A model generated the notes under the pieces. That model saw only the letters and a program-made list of their open reading frames with translations, ran no database searches and was not told the DNA's origin. Below, piece after piece: positions 24,601 to 33,841 of a DNA stretch of 64,000 nt. A program made the position numbers and the translations under genes. Location: positions 82,053 through 146,052 of the forward strand of contig CAZUUA010000004.1 of assembly GCA_964623635.1 (NCBI GenBank), in the 5' to 3' direction. The stretch is from UMGS1696 sp964623635 (GTDB taxonomy: Bacteria; Bacillota; Clostridia; Oscillospirales; CAG-272). The first letter of the stretch is position 1. The number at the start of each line of letters is the position of its first letter.

Positions 24601-27600
24601 ATGACAAGGCCGTATGCTTTGCCGAAGGACTATATATTGGAAGGTCGTTATGTGCTGCACGATGTTGCTCGGTACACCACCGGTGGGATCGTGTATACAG
24701 CACTGGATAAAAAGCTGCGCATTCCGGCAGAGGTGCTGGAATATCTGCCGGCCAATGCGGAACATATGTGGTCCAGAGCCGCAGGAGCCATAGCGGTACA
24801 GGGAGACGACCGGTTCGCCGCCCGTTGTCTGCATATTTTAGAAGACGGCAGAAACCGGATCCAGGACAGCGCCTCCCATATTTACGATGTGTTCCCCGCC
24901 AACGGAACGGTATATCTGGTACATATCCTGCCGGAACAAGATCTGTCTGACGAAAAAATATCCGACGATACCTCGTCGATCGACACATCCACGCCTCCGG
25001 AAACGATGGAGAACACCGACGCCGAGGAAAATACCACGCCGGTCGCCACAAATGTAGATATCGAAAACGAATCCACACGGGTGATGGATCTTGGTCTTTT
25101 GGAGAAGGAACCGGCTGATACCGCTTTCTCACCGGAACCAAGCGAACCGGATGTAGGCGAAGAACCGGCAAAGGTCGAAACAGACGTGGCAGAGGCACCG
25201 TCGGAGCTACAGGAGGATGCACAGTCGTATGCCGACGAAGCGGACGTGTGGGATGCGGAAGCCGAGGCACATGGTCCCAACGTGAAGGTGCTTTTGGGGA
25301 TCCTGCTTTTGGGGATCCTACTGCTGTTGGGCTGCTGCGTGATCTTTCTCACTTCCCTGTTCCGGATCACCGATCTGCCGGGGACTGCCACTTCTCTGTT
25401 GTCCGTGCCGTATGCTGCCCTGGACACAAACGAAGACTGGCTGGTAACAGGACGCACGCTGCAGGACAATTATGCACCGGGCATGGTGGTCGCCGAGGAA
25501 AACAAGGACGGCACGATGCACATCACGATCAATGGAGAAACGCCCACCTTTTCCATGCCGGACCTGACGGGTATGACCGCCGAAGGGGCAACTGCGCTGC
25601 TGGGTCGTACCCATTTCACCAATGGCGTCGGGCTGGTGCAGGGACAGGTGGTGATCGAATGGCAAAAGGACACGAGCCGTCCCCACGGGCTTGTGATCGA
25701 CCAGTCTCCGTCTGCCGGTACGCTGACCAAATCGGCGCTGGTGACACTGACGGTGGCGGAAAACCCCGATACCTTTTCCATGGCGAATACGGATACAGCA
25801 GACAATACGGTGACCATGGCCGATCTGGTAGGCTTGTCTTATGCCGAGACCCTCTCCGGGTACACGCTCCTCATCACGGATCGGATCTACAGCGAGAGAC
25901 CTGCCGGTGAGATCCTGTCCCAATACCCGGCGGCCGGTTCTGCCTACACCGCCGATGGTCCCTGTTATGTGGTGGTCAGCGCAGGCAAAAGTGAGACCCA
26001 TGTACCGGACGTGCAGTTTCTGACTCTGGCCGAGGCAGAGACGGCGCTGTACGGCTGTGGGCTTTCTTTTACGGTGCAATATGCCTATCAGTCTCACGTG
26101 GCAGAAGGGCTTGTGGCATCGGTGTCTCCGGCCGCTGGGACGGCGCTTGCCTATGGAGAAACGGTGGCGTTGACCCTCAGCGGCGAAGGAGACTGGCAAA
26201 AGGGACCAGATATCGAAAACGATCGATCGGAGATCCGCATGGCCGTGGGAGACACCTACACCATGGAGCTGGGGGAAAATACCAAAGCCGTTTACCACAC
26301 CTCCGATCCGGCCGTGGTCGCAGTCACAGACGACGGCACACTGACTGCACTGTCTGCCGGATCGGCTGTGGTGACCGCCTCTGTTGCCGGACAAACGGTG
26401 GTCATGCATATGCAGGTGGAATACGACAAGCGGCTGCCCTATGTGGTGGATGGCATGGTGGGTGAAAAGATCTCGCTGCCGGCTCTTGGCAACACCGATA
26501 CAGAAGGCATGACCTGGCAGGGGGACACGGCATTTGTGGATATTTCCGACGATGGGATCCTGACCGGTACCAAGGCCGGCAACACGCTGGTCATAAGCAT
26601 GAAAGGCAACCGGGTATCCTTATACCTGATCCATTTGACCGAAGCGGATCCGGAGACCGAAAAGACCTATGTGACCGTTGCCAAGTCCACTGCCCAAAAT
26701 AAAGAGAAAATGGAAAAAGCCCTGGCAAATGCCGGTCTTGGCTGTGTGATCCAGGAGGAGACGAGCGAAAAGGCGGCCGGTACGGTGCTGCGGATCCAAT
26801 ACACCGGCTACAGCGATGATAAAAACTATTTCTTTGCGGAAGGGACCGGCGTGACCCTGATCGTCAGTGCCGGGCTGCCTACGGTGCGTTCCATTGCCGT
26901 GGAGACCCTGCCGACCAAGACCACCTACAAGGTTCTGGAAGCGCTGGACACCACGGGGCTTTCCATTCGTGTGACCTACAGCGACAAGACCGAAGAGGTG
27001 CTGACCAAGGGCTTTGTGACCTCCTATGATTTTTCGGAGACCGGCCGCAAGACCGTTGCCATATCCTACGGCGGACGCAAGACCTCGTTTGCTGTGGAGG
27101 TCACCGATGCAGGTCCCGTGAAGGCGGAGATCGTTTCGCTGCCGACCAAGACCCAATACAACATCGGCGACAGTCTGGACACAGCCGGGCTCAAGGTCAA
27201 GGTGACCTATGGAGACGGCACCACAAAGAACCTGCTCTCCGGTTTTACCACAAAATATTCTTTCGCCAAAGTAGGCACCAGTCGGGTCACGGTGACCGTC
27301 GAGGGGGTATCTGCCAGCTTTGATGTGACCGTAGTCGAACGCAAGGTCAGCTCTCTTTCGATAGACACACTGCCCACACGCACCACATATACCGTTGGCG
27401 ATACACTGGACTCTGCGGGTATGTCCCTGTCGGTGCAGTATACAGACGGCACCACGGAGACCCTGCAGGATGGCTGGACGACAAGCTGCGATCTCACCAC
27501 GGTGGGCACCAAGACCGTCACGGTGACCTACAGCGGCAAGAGCACCAGCTATTCCGTCACGGTACAGGACGCACCGGTCACGGCCATCCAGGTGGTGACA

Positions 27601-28611
27601 CAGCCCAAGAAGCTGACCTATCTGCTGGGTGAAGCCATCGATCTGACCGGTCTGGAGCTTTCCGTCAGCCGTGGCAGCTCCTCCACCGCTGTGGCATGGC
27701 CCGACGATGGGATCACCTTCTCCGGTTCTCTGGACACCGTAGGCGAATGCGTGATCACCCTGACCTACGGCGGCTGCAGTGACACCGTTCGGGTATCCGT
27801 CAATGCGCCTGCCATTGTGTCTCTGACCGTACTGACCCTGCCGGACAAGTGCAGCTACAACCCCGGAGACGTGCTGGACACCACGGGACTGACCCTGCTT
27901 GTCACCTACGAGGACGGCACCACAACGCAGATCACAGAAGGATTTGCCGCCACAGCCGACCTGTCTCAGCCCGGCGAAGCGTTGGTCACGGTGACTTATG
28001 GGGAACTGACTACCACCTACGCAGTGCAGGTACAACAAGAGGCACAGCAGGTGCTGATCCTTTCTGCCGAAGAGTTGCAGCTGCAGGTCGGCGAAGCAGT
28101 GCTGTTGACCGTTGAATACCATGGTGCGATCGGCACACAGCTTTCCTACACCGTTGAGAATCCGGACGTAATCCAGGTGACGAACCAGATGACCGGGCTG
28201 CTGGTCACGGGACTGCGGTCGGGCTACTGTACCCTCACCATGACCGATGGCGTGGCAGAGGCGGTTTGTCGGATCACCGTCTCGGAGAAGGCCGGAGATG
28301 CGTTGCCGGTGACCGCTTCCATGACGATCCCGCACCAGACCATGTCCACCTTCATGCCGCTGCTGTCCTTTACCGGCAATGGCGTGGAAGACGTGGAGCT
28401 GACCTTTACCGCCACCATTTCCTATGATCCCCAAAAGCTCACTGCCGCCGATCATGGATCGCAGACAGACGGCATTACGGTCACGGCCAATGGTACGGAT
28501 ACCATCACCTTCACCGGCACCATCACCGTTCCCAAGAATGGCACCATCGACGCCGGATACATCCTATTCTACGGCACCGACACAGAGGCCTTCCAGTGGA
28601 GCGTGTCCTGA
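24601..28611 (+). CDS. Pseudokinase-like N-lobe, membrane, PASTA and Ig-repeat protein
   Basis: A 1336-residue membrane protein with an unusual mix of domains. Residues 1-110 resemble the N-lobe of bacterial Ser/Thr kinases (LEGRYVLHDVARYTTGGIVYTALDKK, then EVLEYLP where active relatives have IKEYFP), but the glycine loop and lysine are lost, and no catalytic loop or DFG follows. An acidic linker leads to one membrane helix (about 229-252). Outside are three PASTA-like repeats (about 315-535), a Big_2-type domain (543-620), another PASTA-like unit (near 690-760), about five Big_3-type Ig repeats (763-1143) marked by the phrase LPTKTxYxxGDxLDTxGL, and a C-terminal beta domain. It may sense or bind cell-wall material without kinase activity. 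Start at 24601 follows AAGGAGG. Confidence 0.8.
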   Translation: MTRPYALPKDYILEGRYVLHDVARYTTGGIVYTALDKKLRIPAEVLEYLPANAEHMWSRAAGAIAVQGDDRFAARCLHILEDGRNRIQDSASHIYDVFPANGTVYLVHILPEQDLSDEKISDDTSSIDTSTPPETMENTDAEENTTPVATNVDIENESTRVMDLGLLEKEPADTAFSPEPSEPDVGEEPAKVETDVAEAPSELQEDAQSYADEADVWDAEAEAHGPNVKVLLGILLLGILLLLGCCVIFLTSLFRITDLPGTATSLLSVPYAALDTNEDWLVTGRTLQDNYAPGMVVAEENKDGTMHITINGETPTFSMPDLTGMTAEGATALLGRTHFTNGVGLVQGQVVIEWQKDTSRPHGLVIDQSPSAGTLTKSALVTLTVAENPDTFSMANTDTADNTVTMADLVGLSYAETLSGYTLLITDRIYSERPAGEILSQYPAAGSAYTADGPCYVVVSAGKSETHVPDVQFLTLAEAETALYGCGLSFTVQYAYQSHVAEGLVASVSPAAGTALAYGETVALTLSGEGDWQKGPDIENDRSEIRMAVGDTYTMELGENTKAVYHTSDPAVVAVTDDGTLTALSAGSAVVTASVAGQTVVMHMQVEYDKRLPYVVDGMVGEKISLPALGNTDTEGMTWQGDTAFVDISDDGILTGTKAGNTLVISMKGNRVSLYLIHLTEADPETEKTYVTVAKSTAQNKEKMEKALANAGLGCVIQEETSEKAAGTVLRIQYTGYSDDKNYFFAEGTGVTLIVSAGLPTVRSIAVETLPTKTTYKVLEALDTTGLSIRVTYSDKTEEVLTKGFVTSYDFSETGRKTVAISYGGRKTSFAVEVTDAGPVKAEIVSLPTKTQYNIGDSLDTAGLKVKVTYGDGTTKNLLSGFTTKYSFAKVGTSRVTVTVEGVSASFDVTVVERKVSSLSIDTLPTRTTYTVGDTLDSAGMSLSVQYTDGTTETLQDGWTTSCDLTTVGTKTVTVTYSGKSTSYSVTVQDAPVTAIQVVTQPKKLTYLLGEAIDLTGLELSVSRGSSSTAVAWPDDGITFSGSLDTVGECVITLTYGGCSDTVRVSVNAPAIVSLTVLTLPDKCSYNPGDVLDTTGLTLLVTYEDGTTTQITEGFAATADLSQPGEALVTVTYGELTTTYAVQVQQEAQQVLILSAEELQLQVGEAVLLTVEYHGAIGTQLSYTVENPDVIQVTNQMTGLLVTGLRSGYCTLTMTDGVAEAVCRITVSEKAGDALPVTASMTIPHQTMSTFMPLLSFTGNGVEDVELTFTATISYDPQKLTAADHGSQTDGITVTANGTDTITFTGTITVPKNGTIDAGYILFYGTDTEAFQWSVS

Positions 28612-29418
28612 TCCATTTGTATCCGATTCTGACACGTGATCAGTAGCCGACGCCGGTAAAAACTGCAGTCCCACGATCCGCCCTGTGTCCTGGCGCACTT
28701 CGACCCATATCTCACCTGTCCTGCAGGGATACCCGATCCGATAGCCGGTCTTTGTCTGGCGTATCCATGCGGTATCCTTGCAGGACAGTTTGCGTGGCAG
28801 GACTTCTTCCAAAAATCGAAAACTGCGCCGGACACAATCCGCTTCTGCATACGGACGGTCGTTTCGTGGCGGCGTGTACACAGCGATCTCCACGGGAATG
28901 CCACCCTGCTTCGATAGCTTCACGTACACGTTCTGACAGGTGTACACATACCCTCGACCTGCGGCAGCGTGGAGACAGTTTTTCGTCTGGGTAATCTTCT
29001 CTGCCTTCTTTTTGCCCTCGTCCCGTGAGATCGGCGGCAGCTCATCCCAGGGATAGGCAATGGTGCTTGGTGTCTCCGGCTCCGTCTCTTCCCGGTCCAG
29101 CAGCCAATTGCCCAGACTGCGCAGACGACCGATCATCTCCCGGGTCTCGCTCGTTTGGGTCGTCATCGAAAGATACTCCGCTGCAGCTGTGACGTGGTGA
29201 TACAGCTCTGCTGTGGGACGCTTCTCCTGCCAGGCCGATTCAGCCGCTTCTGCTTCGCTCATGGCAAGGGACAAAAACAGCTCGCTGCGGCTTTCCTTCA
29301 GCATTTCGTTTTCTTTTTCGGCAAGTCCATATAGTACCAGCAGTACCAGACACAAAAAGGTCATGGCGCAAAGGCTGAAAATCAGTGGTCTGGGACGACG
29401 GAAAAAGGATCTTTCCAT
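28564..29418 (-). CDS. Membrane-anchored protein, possibly YpeB/PepSY-like
   Basis: A 284-residue protein with one N-terminal membrane helix (about residues 11-31), a helical region (35-105) and a C-terminal alpha/beta part. The segment DEGKKKAEKITQTKN, then strands ending TGRIVGLQFLP, looks like a PepSY-type repeat, so a relation to the spore germination protein YpeB is possible but weak. Its last 48 bases overlap the end of the convergent PASTA/Ig gene on the other strand. Start at 29418 follows AGAGGTG. Confidence 0.65.
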   Translation of the reverse strand: MERSFFRRPRPLIFSLCAMTFLCLVLLVLYGLAEKENEMLKESRSELFLSLAMSEAEAAESAWQEKRPTAELYHHVTAAAEYLSMTTQTSETREMIGRLRSLGNWLLDREETEPETPSTIAYPWDELPPISRDEGKKKAEKITQTKNCLHAAAGRGYVYTCQNVYVKLSKQGGIPVEIAVYTPPRNDRPYAEADCVRRSFRFLEEVLPRKLSCKDTAWIRQTKTGYRIGYPCRTGEIWVEVRQDTGRIVGLQFLPASATDHVSESDTNGSGHAPLEGLCVGAVE

Positions 29419-29459
29419 AAATCACACCTCTTGTTCACATTCCGTTTATAATATTAGAT

Positions 29460-29489
29460 TTGACAATCGGGTGTGTTTTATGTTATAAT
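29460..29489 (+). promoter_or_regulatory. Promoter of the holB operon
   Basis: TTGACA (29460-29465), 18-base spacer, TATAAT (29484-29489), about 98 bases before holB. Confidence 0.85.
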
Positions 29490-29586
29490 ATGTGTATTCA
29501 TGAGCAGGCATCTTTTTGCAGCGGCGACATATGCTGTCTGTTTGTATCATAAACGGTTTTCGTTTGGGCTTTGTGGAGGATATGCG

Positions 29587-30612
29587 ATGCGGGAAATTTT
29601 TACTTCTCTTTTGGGGAACACCTATCTCCGGGAAACCTTGGCAACGGATCTGGCTGCCGGACGAGCTGCCCATGGGTACATCCTCTCCGGTCCTGTCGGC
29701 AGTGGGAAGAAAACCGCAGCACGGCTCATGGCGGCCGCTTCTGTCTGTACCCATCGGATGGAGGAAAGCTTTCCGCTGCCCTGTGGAAAATGCGAAAGCT
29801 GTCACCGGATCCTCCACGATCTTTCGGCGGATGTACTTTGGATCACCCGTGAAGAAGACAAGGCCAGCATCGGCGTGGAGCAGGTGCGAACCGTGCGGGA
29901 AGATCTGTACGTGACCCCCAACGATGGCGAGCGCAAATTTTACATTATAGAGGAAGCACACACCATGACTGCGCAGGCACAAAATGCACTGCTACTGTCT
30001 CTGGAGGAGCCGCCGGCATTTGTGACCTTTCTGCTGCTTACCGAGGATCCTATGGCGCTTTTGGAAACCATCCGTAGTCGTGCGCCGGTGATCCACATGG
30101 AGCTGTTTTCCCCGGCAGTGGTACGGGATTGGCTTGCGGATCAGCCGGGAGTACCAAAGGACACAGAGCGTCTGGAGGGTGCTGCCGTTCTGTCCGGCGG
30201 TGCGCTGGGGCAGGCTCTGGTTTTGGCGACCGGCAGTGGGGACGACCATGCGCTGCAGATGCGTGCCCTGTCGCTGCAGCTTTTGGAAGGGATCTTCCGC
30301 CGCCGTCCCTCTGTACTATTGGAAGAAAGTTTAGCGGTGCTGCCCAAGGAGCGAGAGAAAATGTGTCTGGTGCTGACCATGCTGCAGGCTGCCCTACGAG
30401 ATCTGATCACCCGGAAACGACAAGCTGCGGTAGCTGGGCAGTTTCTGCTGGGGACTGAGTCGGTCTGCAGCGATGCCGGCAGGTTTTCGATGAGCCGTCT
30501 TTTGAGCCTGTACGACCTATGCGGCACGGCGCTGGCCCGACTGGATGCCAACGGTTCCATCGCACCCTGCATGACCAGCTTTCTTTTGCAGGCAAAACGC
30601 ATTTGTCATTGA
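29587..30612 (+). CDS. holB: DNA polymerase III delta-prime subunit
   Basis: Part of the clamp loader of the replicative polymerase. The 341-residue product has an AAA+ fold: GYILSGPVGSGKKTAARLM near residues 31-49 contains Walker A (GPVGSGKKT), a zinc-binding loop follows with CGKCESCHRI, and the conserved sensor region EEAHTMTAQAQNALLLSLEEPP appears near residues 119-140, as in DnaX and HolB. The gene before ricT is the standard Firmicute order, which favours HolB over DnaX; the length is also too short for DnaX. Start at 29587 follows GGAGG; an upstream ATG-containing extension is not needed. Confidence 0.93.
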   Translation: MREIFTSLLGNTYLRETLATDLAAGRAAHGYILSGPVGSGKKTAARLMAAASVCTHRMEESFPLPCGKCESCHRILHDLSADVLWITREEDKASIGVEQVRTVREDLYVTPNDGERKFYIIEEAHTMTAQAQNALLLSLEEPPAFVTFLLLTEDPMALLETIRSRAPVIHMELFSPAVVRDWLADQPGVPKDTERLEGAAVLSGGALGQALVLATGSGDDHALQMRALSLQLLEGIFRRRPSVLLEESLAVLPKEREKMCLVLTMLQAALRDLITRKRQAAVAGQFLLGTESVCSDAGRFSMSRLLSLYDLCGTALARLDANGSIAPCMTSFLLQAKRICH

Positions 30613-30659
30613 ACATACATTCAAAGATTTATAGATAGATCAGGAAAGGAATTATTCCC

Positions 30660-31547
30660 ATGGAAGACAACAATATGACCGAGATCATCCATGTCCGTTT
30701 TTCGGATGCCGGAAAGGTGTATTATTTTTCCCCCGGCAAGGCAAAGCTGAAGGTGGGCGATGGCGTGATCGTAGAAACGGCTCGCGGCGTGGAATATGGT
30801 CTGGTAGCCGCCGGCAACTACATGATCTCCAACGCCTCCATCATCCAGCCCCTACGTACGATCATTCGTGTGGCGACCCCGGCCGATATGGAGCGGTATG
30901 AGGCCAACAAGAAGCTGGAAGCCGAAGCCTTTGACATTTGTCAGCAGAAGATCCAGAACCACGGACTGGAAATGAAGCTCATCGATGCCGCCTACACCTT
31001 TGACAACTCCAAGCTGCTGTTCTACTACTCTGCCGAATACCGGGTGGATTTCCGGGATCTGGTAAAGGATCTGGCAGCGGTGTTCCGTACCCGGATCGAA
31101 ATGCGGCAGATCGGGATCCGGGACGAAGCCAAAATGCTGGGCGGTTTGGGTGTCTGCGGCCGTCCCTTCTGCTGTGCCACCTTCCTGTCCGACTTCATGC
31201 AGGTCTCCATCAAGATGGCCAAGGAGCAGAATCTTTCGCTGAACTCCTCCAAGATTTCCGGCACCTGCGGCAGACTCATGTGCTGTCTCCGGTACGAGCA
31301 CGAGACCTATGAAGAAGAGCTGCGGCGTACCCCGGCGGTGGAGTCCACGGTAAAGACGCCGGAAGGTGTGGGTGTTGTCACCGAGGTCAGCCCGCTCACC
31401 GGCTACATCAAGGTACGGCTGGGCGACAAGCAGAATGAGGTCACCAAGGTCTTCCACCGGGACGATGTCACCTGGAAGGATGGCAACCGAGAACACCTCC
31501 GGGAACACGCCTACAACAGAAAAAGCGACAAAGCCGACAAGGACTGA
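30660..31547 (+). CDS. ricT: RicT/YaaT PSP1-domain protein
   Basis: RicT (YaaT) is part of the RicA-RicF-RicT complex, which carries iron-sulfur clusters and promotes RNase Y-dependent mRNA maturation and sporulation phosphorelay activity in Bacillus. The 295-residue product has the PSP1 core with ETARGVEYGLVAAG near residues 40-53 and the conserved cysteine cluster GGLGVCGRPFCCATFLSDF plus SGTCGRLMCCLRYEHETY. A C-terminal charged tail follows. It starts 47 bases after holB with an AAAGGAA site. RicA and RicF are not in the window. Confidence 0.93.
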   Translation: MEDNNMTEIIHVRFSDAGKVYYFSPGKAKLKVGDGVIVETARGVEYGLVAAGNYMISNASIIQPLRTIIRVATPADMERYEANKKLEAEAFDICQQKIQNHGLEMKLIDAAYTFDNSKLLFYYSAEYRVDFRDLVKDLAAVFRTRIEMRQIGIRDEAKMLGGLGVCGRPFCCATFLSDFMQVSIKMAKEQNLSLNSSKISGTCGRLMCCLRYEHETYEEELRRTPAVESTVKTPEGVGVVTEVSPLTGYIKVRLGDKQNEVTKVFHRDDVTWKDGNREHLREHAYNRKSDKADKD

Positions 31548-31883
31548 ACGCCGATCCGTGTTTGACACCGATAAATCAAGTTAACGCTGATTCTCTTATC
31601 GATAGGTTTTCCCCACTAAAGCGATCGATGCTCTAGCGGACACAGATTTTTTACAGAAAAAAAGCCTGTTTTTTGAAAAAACTTTTGCAAAACCTATTCC
31701 TTTTCGGCGCAATTTATGATAGAATATATGAGCACCGATCGCAAATATCTGTGCACAGTCATGTCTGTATGCGGTTGCATGGTGGACATGACGCTTACCA
31801 TTCGTTCAAAACACAGCAGTGCAACCTGTTTGTGTCTTGCAAAAATTTATTTCAACACCGGAATCACCGGTATGGAGGGTATT
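31548..31883 (+). other. 336-base intergenic region upstream of ferredoxin
   Basis: No gene is seen. It holds one AACGCTGA motif (31583-31590), A/T-rich tracts around 31645-31690, a weak promoter candidate with TAGAAT at 31720-31725, and a frame open into the ferredoxin gene that I do not consider coding. The ferredoxin gene probably starts its own transcript from here. Confidence 0.5.
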
Positions 31884-32054
31884 ATGGCTTACAAAATCAA
31901 TGACGATTGCATCGCTTGCGGCGCTTGTGCTGCAGAATGTCCCGTTGAAGCTATCTCTGAAAAGGATGGCAAGTACGTGATCGACGCTGACACCTGTCTG
32001 GACTGCGGCGCTTGCGCTGGTGTATGTCCTGTTGAAGCTCCTCAGGCTGAATAA
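31884..32054 (+). CDS. 2[4Fe-4S] ferredoxin
   Basis: A 56-residue clostridial-type ferredoxin, a small electron carrier for hydrogenase, pyruvate oxidation and other reductive steps. Both cluster motifs are complete: CIACGACAAECPVEA (Cys9, 12, 15, 19) and CLDCGACAGVCPVEA. The start at 31884 follows GGAGGGT; the frame is open further upstream with several cysteines, but there is no ribosome-binding site there. It sits between ricT and trmN6, where Bacillus has yabA, and is followed by its own terminator. Confidence 0.97.
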   Translation: MAYKINDDCIACGACAAECPVEAISEKDGKYVIDADTCLDCGACAGVCPVEAPQAE

Positions 32055-32091
32055 TTCAGAGACAGAGCAAAACAGCAACACAATCGAGATT

Positions 32092-32120
32092 GGGGGGAGG
32101 ATGGTTTCTCCCTCCTTTTT
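32092..32120 (+). terminator. Intrinsic terminator of the ferredoxin gene
   Basis: GGGGGGAG (32092-32099) pairs with CTCCCTCC (32108-32115), one G-U, followed by five T residues. Confidence 0.8.
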
Positions 32121-32142
32121 CTTGTCATCACAGGAGGCTCCC

Positions 32143-32967
32143 ATGGACAACGACCTGCTTCTTCCCCTACCCGGCGAACGGATCGATCCCATCAACGACG
32201 ATCTGCGCCTACTCCAGAAGGTGGACGGGCTGACCTTTGGCACCGATGCGTATTTGCTCTCTGCCTTTTTACGACCTTCCCCTAAGGCAAAAGCAGCGGA
32301 GCTTGGCGGTGGTACCGGAGTGCTGTCCCTTCTGGCACTGACGAAACGTAAAATTGCCACGGTGGATGTATATGAGATCCAGCCGGAATTTGCCACGCTA
32401 TGCCATCGGAACGCCATACTCAATGGGCTCGACCACCGGATGCAGGTGCTTTGTCAGGATGTGCGCCATATCCCGGCGGAAACCAGACTAGATGTGGTAT
32501 ACACGAATCCACCGTACATGAAGGCGGACTGCGGCAGAGAGAATGCAGTCTCTGCCATGAATATTGCCCGGCGTGAAGTACACGGGGACATCGACGATTT
32601 CTGTGATGCGGCTGATCGACTGCTGAAGCACGGCGGCACGTTTTCACTGGTGTACCGACCGGAGCGGCTATGCGATCTGTTCTGTTCCCTACGTACGCAC
32701 CATATGGAGCCCAAGCGTGTGGTGCTTGTGTATCCCACTGCTGCCGACCGACCTTGTCTGGTGCTGGTGGAAGCGAAAAAAGGTGCCGCCGGTGGAACGA
32801 TGTTTGCGCCGCCCCTGTGCATTTACGATGGGACAGACAAGAAAACCTACACGCCGGAGATGGCAAGGATCTACGCGACCGGGTCTATGGAGTTTCTCTT
32901 TCCGGGCACCCGGCGGTCACAGGAGAAAGGGGTCAACCATGCAAACGCCAATGAAGACCATCGATGA
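32143..32967 (+). CDS. trmN6: tRNA1(Val) (adenine-37 N6) methyltransferase-like protein
   Basis: A 274-residue SAM-dependent methyltransferase of the TrmN6/YfiC (YabB) family. The SAM-binding motif AAELGGGTGVLSLLALTKR lies near residues 46-64, and the N6-adenine catalytic motif NPPY appears in VVYTNPPYMKADCG. The RLLQKVDGLTFGTDAYLL segment near the N-terminus is characteristic of the family. It overlaps rsmI by 29 bases, as in the common yabB-yabC order. Start at 32143 follows AGGAGG. Confidence 0.93.
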   Translation: MDNDLLLPLPGERIDPINDDLRLLQKVDGLTFGTDAYLLSAFLRPSPKAKAAELGGGTGVLSLLALTKRKIATVDVYEIQPEFATLCHRNAILNGLDHRMQVLCQDVRHIPAETRLDVVYTNPPYMKADCGRENAVSAMNIARREVHGDIDDFCDAADRLLKHGGTFSLVYRPERLCDLFCSLRTHHMEPKRVVLVYPTAADRPCLVLVEAKKGAAGGTMFAPPLCIYDGTDKKTYTPEMARIYATGSMEFLFPGTRRSQEKGVNHANANEDHR

Positions 32968-33841
32968 AGCGGTGGTCACCGAAAAAAATGCCGTGCTGGG
33001 TGGTACGCTGTATCTGGTAGCCACGCCCATCGGCAACCTCAGCGATCTGTCGGAGCGTGCCATCAAGGTACTGTCCGAGGTAGATTTTGTGGCCGCAGAG
33101 GACACACGGAACTCCGGTCTGCTGCTGTCCCGGCTGGGCATATCCAAACCGTTTGTCAGCTACTTTGAGCACAACAAAAAAGAACGTGGTGAGGTCATTG
33201 CCGCGCGTCTATCGGCAGGAGAATCCTGTGCGCTGATCACCGATGCCGGTACGCCAGCCATCAGCGACCCCGGTGAAGATATCGTGAAGCTCTGCGCCGA
33301 TCGTGGGATCCCGGTAACCTCCATTCCCGGTGCCTGTGCCGCCATTACAGCCCTGACCCTCTCGGCACTGCCCACCAGACGATTCGTGTTCGAAGGCTTT
33401 CTCGCCACCAATAAAAAAGAGAGACAGGAACGGTTGACAGCCCTCTCCAAGGAAGACCGCACCATGATCCTCTACGAAGCGCCGCACCATCTGCGCCAGA
33501 CACTGACAGACCTTGTGAAGGCTCTGGGAGAAGCTCGTCCCGTGACCTTATGTCGGGAGCTGACCAAGCGCAACGAAGAGCTCCACCGGACGACCCTGGG
33601 TGAAGCTGTGGCATATTATGCGGCAAACGATCCCAGAGGAGAATATGTGCTGGTGATCGGCGGCGGCACGGAGACAGCGGCTGAGGAAAGCTATCCGGCC
33701 GATGTGGGCGAACACGTGGCACAGCTGGAGCGCACCGGTATGACCCGGATGGAAGCCATCAAAGCCTGTGCCAAGGCCCGTGGGGTCAGCAAAAATGAAA
33801 TCTACAATATGGTAAATCGAAAGGAAGAGGATGCAGAATGA
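32939..33841 (+). CDS. rsmI: 16S rRNA (cytidine-1402 2'-O) methyltransferase
   Basis: RsmI methylates the ribose of C1402 in the decoding centre of 16S rRNA. The 300-residue product has the tetrapyrrole-methylase fold with GTLYLVATPIGNLSDLSERAIKVL near residues 22-45, then AAEDTRNSGLLLSRLGI, the SAM-binding LITDAGTPAISDPGED, and the late LCRELTKRNEELHRTTLGEA motif. The C-terminal helix region ends in KNEIYNMV. It is translationally coupled to trmN6 upstream and overlaps the next gene by four bases. Confidence 0.96.
   Translation: MQTPMKTIDEAVVTEKNAVLGGTLYLVATPIGNLSDLSERAIKVLSEVDFVAAEDTRNSGLLLSRLGISKPFVSYFEHNKKERGEVIAARLSAGESCALITDAGTPAISDPGEDIVKLCADRGIPVTSIPGACAAITALTLSALPTRRFVFEGFLATNKKERQERLTALSKEDRTMILYEAPHHLRQTLTDLVKALGEARPVTLCRELTKRNEELHRTTLGEAVAYYAANDPRGEYVLVIGGGTETAAEESYPADVGEHVAQLERTGMTRMEAIKACAKARGVSKNEIYNMVNRKEEDAE

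Noticed and set aside
26620..28455. 611-codon minus-strand frame
   Set aside because: Antisense of the Ig-repeat region; repeated acidic/threonine codons keep the opposite frame open without coding evidence.
31716..31883. In-frame 56-codon extension of the ferredoxin with several cysteines
   Set aside because: Ferredoxins of this type begin at MAYKIND; GGAGGGT marks that start and the extension overlaps the likely promoter.
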